This document shows, one piece after another, positions 7,117 through 15,344 of a DNA stretch of 64,000 bases. The DNA comes from Geomonas agri. GTDB lineage: Bacteria; Desulfobacterota; Desulfuromonadia; Geobacterales; Geobacteraceae. The notes beneath the pieces are model-generated. The model did no database searches, was not told where the DNA came from, and saw nothing but the letters and a program-made list of their open reading frames with translations. The DNA lies in assembly GCF_020179605.1 (NCBI RefSeq), contig NZ_JAINZO010000001.1, forward strand, positions 248,001 through 312,000, given 5' to 3'. The position numbers and the translations under genes were made by a program. How positions within the stretch are numbered: position 1 is the first letter of the stretch; the number at the start of each line of letters is the position of its first letter.

Positions 7117-8766
7117 ATGTCGATGTTTTGCCGTCAATGTGAGCAGGCCGCCAAGGGAACCGGGTGCGAGGTAGTGGGTGTGTGCGGGAAGAATCCCGAG
7201 GTTGCGGCGCTTCTGGACCTGATGATGTACGGTCTGAAGGGGCTGGCTATTTACGCTGACAAGGCAAGGGAACTGGACGTGCGCAACACGGTCGCTGATA
7301 TGTTCCTCATCGAGGGGCTTTTTACCACCGTCACCAACGTAGATTTCGATCCGGTGCAGTTGGCTGGCAAGTTGAGGAAATGCTATGACCTGAAGGAGCA
7401 GGTGAAGGCGATGTACGAGACCGCCTACCGCGAGAAGAACGGCGCGGCGGCTCCCGCCATCGCCGACGGCCCGGCAGCGTGGGTGATCGCCGACAACCTG
7501 GAAGGGCTCGTGGCACAGGGGCAGGCGCAGGGCGTGAAGAGCCAGCACAGCGACCCCGATATCCTTTCCGCCATCGAGATCATCATCTACGGTCTGAAGG
7601 GAATGGCCGCCTACGCGGAACACGCCATCATCCTGGGCAAGACCGACGAGGAGGTGTTTGCCTTCTTCCACAAAGCGCTCGCCGCCACCACCGACGGCAG
7701 CAAGGGGCTCATGGATTTAGTGGGCATCGCCATGGAGTGCGGCAAGCTGAACATCAAGGTAATGGAGATGCTGAACACCGGGCATGTGGAGCACTACGGG
7801 CACCCGGTCCCGACCAAGGTCCAGCTCGGCACTCGCAAGAACAAGGGCATCCTTGTTTCCGGCCACGACCTGCGCATGCTCGAGGAGCTCTTGAAGCAGA
7901 CCGAAGGGAAGGGGATCGACATCTACACCCACGGCGAGATGCTCCCGGCCCACGGCTACCCCGGCCTCAAGAAGTACTCGCACCTCTACGGCAACTTCGG
8001 GGGGGCGTGGCAGGACCAGGCCAAGGAATTCCCGAACTTCCCGGGCGCCATCATCTTCAACACCAACTGCATCCAGCGCCCGGCCGACAGCTATAAAGAC
8101 CGTCTCTTCACCTGGGGTGAAGTGGGGTGGCCCGGCGCCAAGCACCTGACTGGGTGGAAGTTCGACGAGGTGATCAACAAGGCCCTTGAGTGCCCGGACC
8201 TCCCCGACGCCCCTGGCCAGGAGATCCTGACCGGTTTCGGTCACAACGCGGTACTGGGGGTGGCCGACAAGGTAATCGAGGCGGTCAAGGCGGGGGCGGT
8301 GAAGCACTTCTTTCTGATCGGCGGCTGCGACGGCGCGAAGAGCGGCCGTAACTACTACACCGAGTTTGCCGAGAAGGTACCCAAGGACTGCGTCATCCTG
8401 ACCCTTGCCTGCGGCAAGTACCGTTTTAACAAGCTCGAGTTCGGCGACATCGGCGGCATCCCGCGTCTTCTGGACGTCGGGCAGTGCAACGACGCCTACT
8501 CCGCGGTGCAGATCGCTTCTGCGCTCGCCGGCGCCTTCAACTGCGGCCTCAACGACCTGCCGCTCTCCTTCATCCTTTCCTGGTACGAGCAGAAGGCGCA
8601 CGTCATCCTGCTGTCGCTGCTGTACCTCGGTGTTAAGAACATCAAGCTTGGTCCGGCGCTTCCGGCGTACCTGTCGCCCAACGTTTTGCAGTTCCTGGTC
8701 GACAACTTCAACATTGGCCAGATAGGGACAGTGGATGCGGACCTGAAGGCGAGCCTCGGGCAATAA
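7117..8766 (+). CDS. hcp: Hybrid cluster protein (hydroxylamine reductase)
   Basis: Hcp is a cytoplasmic Fe-S/hybrid-cluster enzyme that reduces hydroxylamine in vitro and protects against nitric oxide. The 549-residue product opens with Cys5, Cys8, Cys17 and Cys23, the Cx2Cx8Cx5C spacing of class I enzymes from anaerobes. Later segments such as HGEMLPAHGYPGLK, FNTNCIQRP and CGKYRFNK are typical of the hybrid-cluster ligands. The ATG used follows GGGGGAG; an earlier in-frame ATG at 7042 lies at or before the predicted transcription start. Position near norCB and ric fits a role in nitrosative stress. Confidence 0.96.
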   Translation: MSMFCRQCEQAAKGTGCEVVGVCGKNPEVAALLDLMMYGLKGLAIYADKARELDVRNTVADMFLIEGLFTTVTNVDFDPVQLAGKLRKCYDLKEQVKAMYETAYREKNGAAAPAIADGPAAWVIADNLEGLVAQGQAQGVKSQHSDPDILSAIEIIIYGLKGMAAYAEHAIILGKTDEEVFAFFHKALAATTDGSKGLMDLVGIAMECGKLNIKVMEMLNTGHVEHYGHPVPTKVQLGTRKNKGILVSGHDLRMLEELLKQTEGKGIDIYTHGEMLPAHGYPGLKKYSHLYGNFGGAWQDQAKEFPNFPGAIIFNTNCIQRPADSYKDRLFTWGEVGWPGAKHLTGWKFDEVINKALECPDLPDAPGQEILTGFGHNAVLGVADKVIEAVKAGAVKHFFLIGGCDGAKSGRNYYTEFAEKVPKDCVILTLACGKYRFNKLEFGDIGGIPRLLDVGQCNDAYSAVQIASALAGAFNCGLNDLPLSFILSWYEQKAHVILLSLLYLGVKNIKLGPALPAYLSPNVLQFLVDNFNIGQIGTVDADLKASLGQ

Positions 8767-8776
8767 ACAGAAGGGA

Positions 8777-8805
8777 GGGGGCGGTCCCAAAAGGGACCGG
8801 CCCCC
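8777..8805. terminator. Hairpin downstream of hcp
   Basis: GGGGGCGGTCCC (8777-8788) pairs with GGGACC-G-GCCCCC (8793-8805) around AAAA, with one bulged G. No T-run follows immediately. It may act with the stronger hairpin at 8845. Confidence 0.6.
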
Positions 8806-8844
8806 TTAGCCGCACGCAGCACCAGAGCAGATGTAGCTCCTTTA

Positions 8845-8877
8845 GCGCCAGGTCTGGGCAGACCTGGCGCCTTTTTT
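8845..8877 (+). terminator. Rho-independent terminator between hcp and norB
   Basis: A perfect 10-bp stem (GCGCCAGGTC with GACCTGGCGC) has a six-base loop and is followed by C and six T residues. It terminates hcp on the plus strand and stands just downstream of the convergent norB stop. Confidence 0.88.
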
Positions 8878-8886
8878 GTGCCTGCG

Positions 8887-10257
8887 TCAGATGTTGGAGG
8901 CGGGCGTCACCACGGGTTCGGGTGCGGGGATGCTGGACGGCTTGATGGTAAAGAGGTGGTACACGGTGATGACCACGCCCGCGAGGAAAACGAGACCGAC
9001 GCCGAAGGCGACCCGGAACCAGAACATCATGGTGAGGTGCGCGGTGCTGTAACCGATGTCCAGAAAACGCTCCAGGTAGGTCTGCAGGATCCCGGCGATG
9101 CCGAAGACGAGCCCCAGTATGAACATGCCGATGGTGGTGATCCAGAAGCCCCACTTGCCCAGGCGGTCCTGGTACTTGTTGATTCCCTTCAGGCGCGGCA
9201 TGGCGAAGTAGAAGATGGTCAGGTTCAACAGGGCATAGGCGCCGAAGAAGGCGAGGTGCCCGTGCGAGACGGTGACCTGGCTGCCGTGAGTGTAGTAGTT
9301 GATCGGCGGCAGCGTGTGCATGAAGCCCCAGAGCCCTGCGCCGACCAGGTGGTAGATGGCGAGACCGATGATGTAGTACCAGGTGAGCGGGTTCACGATG
9401 GGGTTTTTGCGCTCGCGCACGTGCATCCAGGTGTCCACTACCATGAGCACGATGGGAAGCGGTTCCAGGGCGCTGAAGATGCCGCCCCACCAGATCCAGT
9501 AATCGGGAGCGCCGATCCAGTAGTAGTGATGGCCGGTACCGACGATGCCGGTGAAGAGGAACAACCCCGTTTCAACGTAGAGCCATTTCTCCACCACCTT
9601 GCGGTCCACCCCGGTCACCCTCATGATGATGTAGGCGACGATGGACGCTGTTACCACCTCCCAGGCCCCCTCCACCCAGAGATGGATCACCCACCACCAA
9701 TAGTAGTAGTCCGTGTTCAGGTTCTTGTAAAAGGGCATGCCGAAGAGGTACATGACGGCCAGGAAGGTGACGCCGCCAAGCAGCATCCACTGTAGGGCCG
9801 ACTTCTGCTTGGACTGGATGATGGTCATGGCGACGTTGGCAATGAAGAGGAGAGCCGCGACCACGATCAGTCCGTTCAGGGGGAAGGGGATCTCCAAGAG
9901 CGGCTTGCCGCGGGTCCAACCGAACAGGAAGCCGATCACCGCGGTGACGGCGGCGGCGACGAAGATGATGAGCTGCGCATAGGCGATCTTCGGGCTGTAG
10001 AGTTCACGGCCGCACTCGGGGGGGAGGATGTAGTAGGTGCCTCCCATGAATCCCAAAAGCATCCAGGCCACCAGCACGTTAGTGTGGATCTCGCGGGCTG
10101 TGGAGAAGGGGAAGACGTTGACCAGGTCCTGCGGCAGCGTGAAGGCGTAGTTGATGGAGAGCCACAACCCCATGATCACCTGCTGTATGAAAAGCACCAG
10201 GGCGAGACGGAAGTACCACAGCGAAACCCGCTGGCTTTGGTATTCGATCAGCATCAT
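8887..10257 (-). CDS. norB: Nitric oxide reductase cytochrome b subunit
   Basis: NorB is the catalytic heme/non-heme-iron subunit that converts two NO to N2O. The 456-residue, roughly twelve-helix product carries the EIHTN low-spin heme histidine (H58), HLWVEGAWE (H192, E196, E200), the GTGHHYYW histidine pair (H243, H244), SALEP (E265), and VSHGH (H332, H334). The glutamates match those needed for iron binding and proton supply. It overlaps norC by ATGA. There is no quinol-oxidase-type N-terminal extension, so it depends on NorC. No norD or norQ gene is visible nearby. Confidence 0.95.
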   Translation of the reverse strand: MMLIEYQSQRVSLWYFRLALVLFIQQVIMGLWLSINYAFTLPQDLVNVFPFSTAREIHTNVLVAWMLLGFMGGTYYILPPECGRELYSPKIAYAQLIIFVAAAVTAVIGFLFGWTRGKPLLEIPFPLNGLIVVAALLFIANVAMTIIQSKQKSALQWMLLGGVTFLAVMYLFGMPFYKNLNTDYYYWWWVIHLWVEGAWEVVTASIVAYIIMRVTGVDRKVVEKWLYVETGLFLFTGIVGTGHHYYWIGAPDYWIWWGGIFSALEPLPIVLMVVDTWMHVRERKNPIVNPLTWYYIIGLAIYHLVGAGLWGFMHTLPPINYYTHGSQVTVSHGHLAFFGAYALLNLTIFYFAMPRLKGINKYQDRLGKWGFWITTIGMFILGLVFGIAGILQTYLERFLDIGYSTAHLTMMFWFRVAFGVGLVFLAGVVITVYHLFTIKPSSIPAPEPVVTPASNI

Positions 10258-10970
10258 TTGCTCACCTCCTTGGTGGACTTAAGGCTCAGGATGAAGTCCG
10301 CGATTATGGCTGCCGTCTGCGGGCTCACGTCCTGCGGCGGCATGGTCACGCCGGGGCGCACCGACTGAGGATTGATCATGTAGTTGATCAGGGTCTGGCG
10401 ATCGTAGGTAATCCGATTGGCAATGGTGGTGAGATCGCCGCCCACGTTGCGTCCCTGGTTTTCGAAGGTGTGGCAGCCGCCGCACGCCTGAAGCACTAGG
10501 TGCACCTTGTCCAGTTTCTGCGGCTGGGTCTCGCGCAGCTTGTAAGCTTGTACGAACTTCTCGTCCTGCGGGGGCCAGTGCCGGTTTTCGATGTCGCCTA
10601 CCCAGCGCAGGAAGCTGACCAGCTGCCTGGCCTCGGTCTCGTTCACCCCCAGTTGGGGCATCTTCCGGAACGAGTTTTTGTACATGACGTCGGGGTGCTG
10701 AACGATGGAGGCGATGTTGTTCTCTCCGAGCCGGTAGAAGGCCTTGGTCATGTCCGGCGCGTAGTAGCCGCCGAAGCCGAGGATGGTGTGGCAGTCATTG
10801 CAGTTGTACTTGTGCCAGACCTTCTTGCCGGCCACTACTTCCGCGGTGAGCTTGTCGGTGTGGGTGAACTTGGGGGTCTGCATGTGGAAGTCATAGGTTT
10901 GCCAGAGGAAAATCGCTGCCGAGGTGAGGGTTCCCACCCAGAAGATCAGCCGGGCTGTTTTTCCGGTCAT
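10254..10970 (-). CDS. norC: Nitric oxide reductase cytochrome c subunit with an extra heme-c domain
   Basis: NorC accepts electrons from soluble donors and passes them to NorB. The 238-residue product has an N-terminal transmembrane anchor (about 7-25), the characteristic CNDCHTILGFGGYYAPD motif (C57, C60, H61), and then a second heme-c site CGGCHT (C163, C166, H167) with a TMPP methionine segment. Ordinary NorC is about 150 residues with one heme, so the C-terminal domain is an addition. AAAGGAGGGCGGT precedes the start. The stop overlaps the norB start, indicating one transcript. Confidence 0.94.
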   Translation of the reverse strand: MTGKTARLIFWVGTLTSAAIFLWQTYDFHMQTPKFTHTDKLTAEVVAGKKVWHKYNCNDCHTILGFGGYYAPDMTKAFYRLGENNIASIVQHPDVMYKNSFRKMPQLGVNETEARQLVSFLRWVGDIENRHWPPQDEKFVQAYKLRETQPQKLDKVHLVLQACGGCHTFENQGRNVGGDLTTIANRITYDRQTLINYMINPQSVRPGVTMPPQDVSPQTAAIIADFILSLKSTKEVSK

Positions 10971-11013
10971 ACCGCCCTCCTTTGCCGTGGTTGGTCATTG
11001 TGGTTAGATAAAT

Positions 11014-11027
11014 CTAATGATTGACAG
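11014..11027. promoter_or_regulatory. Palindrome near the predicted norC transcription start
   Basis: TTAGATAAATCTAA is a perfect 6-bp inverted repeat with a two-base centre. It lies just downstream of the predicted -10 element for norCB, overlapping the expected start point. That is a typical repressor position. The sequence does not match a regulator consensus that I can name. Confidence 0.45.
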
Positions 11028-11032
11028 CAGGA

Positions 11033-11060
11033 AGGATACCCTGAGGAGGGGGGATGTCAA
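11033..11060 (-). promoter_or_regulatory. Candidate sigma-70 promoter of norCB
   Basis: On the minus strand TTGACA (11060-11055) and TATCCT (11038-11033) are separated by 16 bases. The norC ATG lies about 60 bases downstream. The -35 is a perfect match and the -10 is fair. Confidence 0.6.
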
Positions 11061-11069
11061 CATGGAGGA

Positions 11070-11116
11070 ATAAATAAGGCCCCGAAAGGATTGTTATCAT
11101 CCGGTCTCGGGGCCTT
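11070..11116 (-). terminator. Terminator-like hairpin after ric and its small ORF
   Basis: AAGGCCCCGA (11076-11085) and TCGGGGCCTT (11107-11116) form a perfect 10-bp stem with a 21-base loop. On the minus strand it is followed by a T-rich stretch, so it would end the ric transcript before norC. Confidence 0.65.
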
Positions 11117-11170
11117 GTGCGGTGGAGGCGGTTTAGGGGGAGAAGTTAATGTGAGGCTGGTTGCGGCGCC

Positions 11171-11260
11171 TTAATCATCTTTGCGCTGTCTCAGTGGGCA
11201 GAGCGAAACTGCCGCAAGGGCCAGCCAGGAAAAAGCGAAGATTGCGACTATGACAGTCAT
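11171..11260 (-). CDS. Putative 29-residue single-span membrane protein
   Basis: A 29-residue ORF starts MTVIVAIFAF, runs through a hydrophobic stretch long enough for one membrane helix (about residues 2-20), and ends with a basic then acidic tail, RQRKDD. CAAGGGG precedes the ATG at usual spacing. It begins 26 bases after the ric stop on the same strand and is followed by the hairpin at 11070-11116, so it would share ric's transcript. Small one-helix proteins of this kind often associate with membrane oxidases or reductases. The function here is unknown and the ORF is too short for certainty. Confidence 0.5.
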   Translation of the reverse strand: MTVIVAIFAFSWLALAAVSLCPLRQRKDD

Positions 11261-11285
11261 TCGTGGACCCCTTGTTTAAGTTGTG

Positions 11286-12017
11286 CTAGAGCTTGGCTGC
11301 TTTAGGGAACAGGATGTTGTTCTCCAGGTGAACGTGCTTGTGCAGGTCGTCCTCGAACTCTTCCAGTTTCTGATAGGTGACCATGAAGGTGTTGCAGGCG
11401 TCGGCGGGGACGGCGTAGTTCTTGGACAGACGGCGAATCTCGTGCACCGCGGCGCCGACTTCGTCATGCTCATGCCCCAGTTCCGCAAGGACGGCCTTCA
11501 GTTTCTTGATCTCCTCGGGGTTTGGCGCCCCGCCTTCCTTCCTCAATTCGATCAGCTTCCTGATGGCTGGGAAGAGTTGTTCCTCCTCGCTTTTCAGGTG
11601 CTGCATCAGGTCGGTCGCCATCTTCTCGAAGATCTGGGCGATCTGCACCACCTCGGGGTGGTTGGGGCCGTGCACCTGTGCGATCTTGTTGGTGTAGGCG
11701 GTGATGGTCGGGACGCTCTCCTTGAGGTAGCCGTGGTGCGCGTTGACGATGTAGTCGGCCAGGAACGGAAGTTCCCATGCGTCGTAATTCTGGCTGCGCT
11801 CTAGTGGATGGGCCGATGTTTCTTCCAGGTCGCACACGAGTACCGCGAGGTCAATCCCTCTTTCGCGGCAGGCCTGGGCCAGCGGCAAGTTACCGCCGCA
11901 GCAGAAGTCGATGCCGTATTTCTCAAAGACTTGAGCGGTGCGAAAATCTCTCGCAACCACCGAGCCTACGGTTTCCATGTTGGTTTTTTCAGCTGGTTCC
12001 GGAGTTGATTTTTCCAT
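11286..12017 (-). CDS. ric: Iron-sulfur cluster repair di-iron protein (RIC/YtfE/ScdA)
   Basis: RIC proteins repair Fe-S clusters damaged by nitric oxide or peroxide using a hemerythrin-like di-iron site. The 243-residue product has the N-terminal ScdA domain with the FCCGG motif (C39, C40) and then a hemerythrin-like four-helix domain with spaced His/Glu pairs (NAHHGYLKE, HLKSEEEQLFP, HEHDEVG, HVHLENNILFP). The sequence continues a few residues upstream of the conserved VGSVVARDF core, as expected. It lies between norCB and hemerythrin genes, and an FNR-like site occurs upstream. Confidence 0.95.
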   Translation of the reverse strand: MEKSTPEPAEKTNMETVGSVVARDFRTAQVFEKYGIDFCCGGNLPLAQACRERGIDLAVLVCDLEETSAHPLERSQNYDAWELPFLADYIVNAHHGYLKESVPTITAYTNKIAQVHGPNHPEVVQIAQIFEKMATDLMQHLKSEEEQLFPAIRKLIELRKEGGAPNPEEIKKLKAVLAELGHEHDEVGAAVHEIRRLSKNYAVPADACNTFMVTYQKLEEFEDDLHKHVHLENNILFPKAAKL

Positions 12018-12122
12018 GGTGTCGCTCCCTTGGCGGCTCTTGTCGAAAGAACGGCCGGTCAGACGTTGCGGGGCCTTTTTGTCCCCTTTGAGCCCATGGT
12101 AACACTATTGGCGCTTTAGAGT

Positions 12123-12136
12123 ATGATCCAGATCAA
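12123..12136 (-). promoter_or_regulatory. FNR/DNR-type binding site upstream of ric
   Basis: On the minus strand the sequence is TTGATCTGGATCAT, matching the CRP/FNR-family consensus TTGAT-N4-ATCAA at nine of ten defined bases. It lies about 106 bases before the ric start codon. A well-spaced -10 element was not found, so its mode of action is unclear. Confidence 0.55.
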
Positions 12137-12211
12137 AAAGTGAGAGGTAGTGCGGGTTGGGGACATGAACGCCGGTGCCCCGCGCTCACGCCCAAAGAGG
12201 ATGGGGACAGG

Positions 12212-12625
12212 TCAGGGGGAGGCCGACGAATTGTTGACGAAGCGGCCGATGGCACGGTCCATGGTGGAGATGTGGTCGATGAGCCAACTGGTGATGAAGT
12301 TGGTCATGGAGTTGACCACGTTTTGGCTAAGCCCCTCGACCTTCAGGCGCTCTTTGAGTTGGTTGATCTGGTCGATGAAGGCAAGGTGCTTTTCGCGGTG
12401 CGCCACGTAGTCAGGGTAGCGGACCTGCTGCATCAGCTTCTCCTCTTCCTTGAAGTGCGTGACGGCGTATGCTTCCAGGAACCAGAACATGCGCATGATC
12501 TCGTCCTGGTCCTGGTTGGACTGGTAGGCGTTGACGAAGGCGTTGAACTTGTCGAAAAGCAGCTTGTGTTGAACGTCGATCTCCAGCATCCCGATGCTGA
12601 GATCGTCTCTCCACTGGACCAGCAT
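12212..12625 (-). CDS. Bacteriohemerythrin
   Basis: Hemerythrin-like proteins bind O2 reversibly at a di-iron site and may buffer or sense oxygen. The 137-residue product begins MLVQWRDDLSIG and has the expected ligands in order: DVQH (H20), HFKEEE (H57, E61), HREKH, and the C-terminal HIStmD pattern. The second of two in-frame ATGs is used because AGGAGG sits six bases before it, while it directly abuts the first. It stands alone between ric and a divergent deacetylase gene. Proximity to ric and norCB suggests a role in oxygen or NO handling. Confidence 0.93.
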   Translation of the reverse strand: MLVQWRDDLSIGMLEIDVQHKLLFDKFNAFVNAYQSNQDQDEIMRMFWFLEAYAVTHFKEEEKLMQQVRYPDYVAHREKHLAFIDQINQLKERLKVEGLSQNVVNSMTNFITSWLIDHISTMDRAIGRFVNNSSASP

Positions 12626-12850
12626 TTTCATCCTCCTGAGACAGTTGACGTTTTTTTATACATCCTCTGTTTGCCTTAATCAATCTCTTTAATGTTGGTC
12701 GGTGCCTCTTCCCTTTTGCAAAATATTTGCAATGTCGCAGCGCATCATGCTATCTCACATTAAAACATGCCGGCGTGCACGTGCCGGCAGTTATGTCTGA
12801 AGGACGGCGCGGGCAATGCCCTGTTGTTACACGTCCCGGTGGAGGTAGTT

Positions 12851-13804
12851 TTGGCAAGAAAAGGCAAGGCGGTAAACAGGCGTAAGCCTGCTCCCGGCGG
12901 TGGTGGACGCAAGCCGCTCATGGCACTTCTGATCGTCGCGGTACTGATCGCGGCAGCGTTCTTTCTCCTGGAGCACTTTAAAAAACCTACTCCGCCGCCC
13001 CAACCTCCGCCCAAGACCGCACCCGGCCCGGACAAGCATCAGCCGATGCCAGTACGGCAGGCCCCGGTGCAGCAGCAGGTTTCCACCGCCCAGGCGCCGG
13101 CCGCAAAACCGCATCCGGCCGCACTCCCCAAGGCCACCGGCCCCGGTCGCCTCGCCATCATCATCGACGACATGGGTACCAGCATGCAGGAGTTGAAGAC
13201 GCTGCAGTCGATCGGGCAGCCGCTCACCTACTCGGTCATCCCGAGTCTCGCCCACGCGAAACAGGTGGCCGAAGGGGCGCACACGGCTGGCGCCCAGGTC
13301 ATGGTGCACATGCCTATGGAGCCGGAGGGGTATCCCAAGCAGAAGATGGAGTCGATCGGGGTGCTGGTCGCCATGGACGACGCCGAGATAGCGAGCCGAA
13401 TCCGGAGCTATTTCGCGACGGTGCCCCATGCGGTCGGCGCCAACAACCACATGGGGTCGCGCTTCACCCAGGACGCGGCCAAGATGAAGGTGGTGCTGCA
13501 GATATTGAAGGAGAAGGGACTTTTCTTCGTGGACAGCAAGACCTCGCCGGCCTCGGTCGGGTACCGGGAGGCGAAGGCGCTGGGGATGAAGTGTGCGGCG
13601 CGCCAGGTGTTTCTGGACAACGTGCAGGACGAAAGCGCTATCGGCAAGCAGTTGACGCAGGCCGCTGCCATAGCAAGAAAAAGGGGCGCGGCGATAGCAA
13701 TCTGTCATCCCCACCCTGCAACCATGCGAGCCCTGAAGCTCTATATGCCCGAACTGGCCAAAAGCGGCATCACCTTTGTGCACGTGTCGGAGTTGATCAA
13801 CTAG
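12851..13804 (+). CDS. Divergent polysaccharide deacetylase family protein (YibQ/DUF610-like)
   Basis: The C-terminal 215 residues read as a NodB-like divergent polysaccharide deacetylase: LAIIIDDMG, SVIPSLAHAK, VMVHMPMEP, NNHMGSRFT, FFVDSKTSP and AICHPHP are the usual blocks. Before this lie a short basic N-terminus, one transmembrane segment, and a proline/alanine/glutamine-rich periplasmic linker. The substrate is presumably an envelope polysaccharide. A TTG start is proposed because GGAGGT sits four bases upstream; an ATG 84 bases earlier is possible but the added residues lack family character. Two repeat hairpins follow the stop. Confidence 0.85.
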   Translation: MARKGKAVNRRKPAPGGGGRKPLMALLIVAVLIAAAFFLLEHFKKPTPPPQPPPKTAPGPDKHQPMPVRQAPVQQQVSTAQAPAAKPHPAALPKATGPGRLAIIIDDMGTSMQELKTLQSIGQPLTYSVIPSLAHAKQVAEGAHTAGAQVMVHMPMEPEGYPKQKMESIGVLVAMDDAEIASRIRSYFATVPHAVGANNHMGSRFTQDAAKMKVVLQILKEKGLFFVDSKTSPASVGYREAKALGMKCAARQVFLDNVQDESAIGKQLTQAAAIARKRGAAIAICHPHPATMRALKLYMPELAKSGITFVHVSELIN

Positions 13805-13824
13805 AACGTTGCTACGTACAAGCG

Positions 13825-13861
13825 AAAAGGGGACCGGCACCTGCGGAGCCTGTCCCCTTTT
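13825..13861. repeat. Dispersed G/C hairpin repeat, copy 1 (terminator-like)
   Basis: AAAAGGGGAC...GTCCCCTTTT flanks a GGCACCTGCGGAGCC core. The same element occurs at 13878, 15345 and 25876. Here the A-run and T-run let it act as a bidirectional terminator between convergent genes. Confidence 0.75.
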
Positions 13862-13877
13862 ATTTATGGTTGAAGAG

Positions 13878-13917
13878 AAAGGGGGACTGGCACCTGACGG
13901 AGCCAGCCCCCTTTTTT
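13878..13917. repeat. Dispersed G/C hairpin repeat, copy 2 (terminator-like)
   Basis: AAAGGGGGAC...GCCCCCTTTTTT surrounds GGCACCTGACGGAGCC. It ends at the stop codon of the convergent ParA-like gene and lies 16 bases after copy 1. The T-run suits termination of the upstream plus-strand gene. Confidence 0.75.
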
Positions 13918-15289
13918 ATAGCTGCGCAGCGATCTTCTTCTTGAGCTTTGCTACTTCCCGGTACTTGTCGTCCACCAGGATGGAGGCGGGGTTGTCGCCG
14001 TTCACGGGGTGAACCATCAGGAAGGCGTCGCGCAATCCGCCTTCGTAGCCGGACAGGGTTTCGGACATGATTCCGGAGAAGCCGTCGCGCTGTGGGGCGC
14101 GGGCCAGCGGGTACTTCTTCTTCAACAACTCGCTTCCGCTCAGGTCGAAACGGTGGAAGTCAATGCTCCCCGCCTCGTTCCCGACACCGGGGTTCAGCAC
14201 GAACACCGACTCCAGCGCGGTCTGGTGGATCATCTGCCTGGTAGGGTCGTCCGGCGGCAGCTGGCGCTCGATCTTGAAGATGGTCGAGACCAGGAAGCCG
14301 GTGAAGCAGTCGGCCTCCATGTAGCCGCTGGCGGCACCGTCGGAGCTCTCGCAGTAGTAGGAAACCTGCGATTCCTGGCTCAACTCCTTGCCGCACACCA
14401 GGCACTGGCTCTTCAGCCCGGACAGCCTGCCGAAGTATTCCTCTTTCTTCCTCTTGTTCTCCTCGTGCTGCCACTTGTCATAGAGCATGGCGCGCGGTTC
14501 TTCGGTCTCGTAGAACTCGTTGAGGCAGGTCTGCCCCAGCGCCGCGAACTGGCCGTAGACGTCGGTGCCGCGCCCGTGGGTGAGGACCGGGTAGATCTTC
14601 CCTTCGGGGTTGGTGTTGAGGCTCTCCACTTTGGGGCTCTTGGAGATGAATGTATCGGAGCAGCGGAAGCCGCGGTTGATGGCGAAGGCCTTCAGCAGCG
14701 TCTTCTGGTCCTTGAACATCCCTTCGAACTTGATCCTCTCGTCGATGAGGCAGGGGATCAGCGACAGGCTCTTTCGGTCCAGCCCCCGCTTGTCGAACAG
14801 CTCGAAGATGTTGCGGCAGTTATCCATGCTGGCCATGTCCTTGATGGGGACCAGCACCCGGTCCGCGGCGTAGAGCGCGTTTTGGGTCATGACGTCGAGG
14901 TCCGGGCGGGTGTCGACGATCAGTATCCCCGGGATCTCGGACATTGCCAAAAGCCGGGCCAACACCATCGGTCCCTTGAGCGAGCCACGTAGTTCCGGAA
15001 GGGTGGTGGAGGAGGGGATGTAGTTGACCCCGTACTGCCCGGTGTGCAACAGGTCACGCCCGCGGGTCTCCAGCAGGAGGTCGGCCACGGTCCCGTTCAG
15101 TTTCTGCCCCTTGATCGAGAACATCTTGTCGATGGTGAAGTGGTTGTCGAAGGAGAAGATCGACACCGGCAGATTTTCGTCCAGGGCCTTGAGGAAGATG
15201 GCGAGGTTAGTGGCCAGGGTCGTCTTGCCGACGCCCCCCTTTTCCGAGGAAACAGTTATTACATAAGGGTAATTTTTCATGGCGCGCAT
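13916..15289 (-). CDS. ParA/MinD-family ATPase with long cysteine-containing C-terminal region
   Basis: The N-terminal half is a deviant Walker-A P-loop ATPase: SSEKGGVGKTT near residues 14-24, a VDTRPDLD segment that corresponds to Walker B, and downstream motifs of the SIMIBI class. From about residue 280 the protein continues for some 175 residues with CLVCGKE and a later YYCES, which could form a metal site, and no family I recognise. Total length is 457, far longer than ordinary MinD or ParA. There is no partner parB or minE. A second ATG three codons in is an alternative start. It is monocistronic between convergent and divergent neighbours. Confidence 0.75.
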   Translation of the reverse strand: MRAMKNYPYVITVSSEKGGVGKTTLATNLAIFLKALDENLPVSIFSFDNHFTIDKMFSIKGQKLNGTVADLLLETRGRDLLHTGQYGVNYIPSSTTLPELRGSLKGPMVLARLLAMSEIPGILIVDTRPDLDVMTQNALYAADRVLVPIKDMASMDNCRNIFELFDKRGLDRKSLSLIPCLIDERIKFEGMFKDQKTLLKAFAINRGFRCSDTFISKSPKVESLNTNPEGKIYPVLTHGRGTDVYGQFAALGQTCLNEFYETEEPRAMLYDKWQHEENKRKKEEYFGRLSGLKSQCLVCGKELSQESQVSYYCESSDGAASGYMEADCFTGFLVSTIFKIERQLPPDDPTRQMIHQTALESVFVLNPGVGNEAGSIDFHRFDLSGSELLKKKYPLARAPQRDGFSGIMSETLSGYEGGLRDAFLMVHPVNGDNPASILVDDKYREVAKLKKKIAAQL

Positions 15290-15344
15290 ACTAACATCGA
15301 CACGGTCGGACGGTCAAGACGGTTTGAGGGGAAAGGGACAAGGC

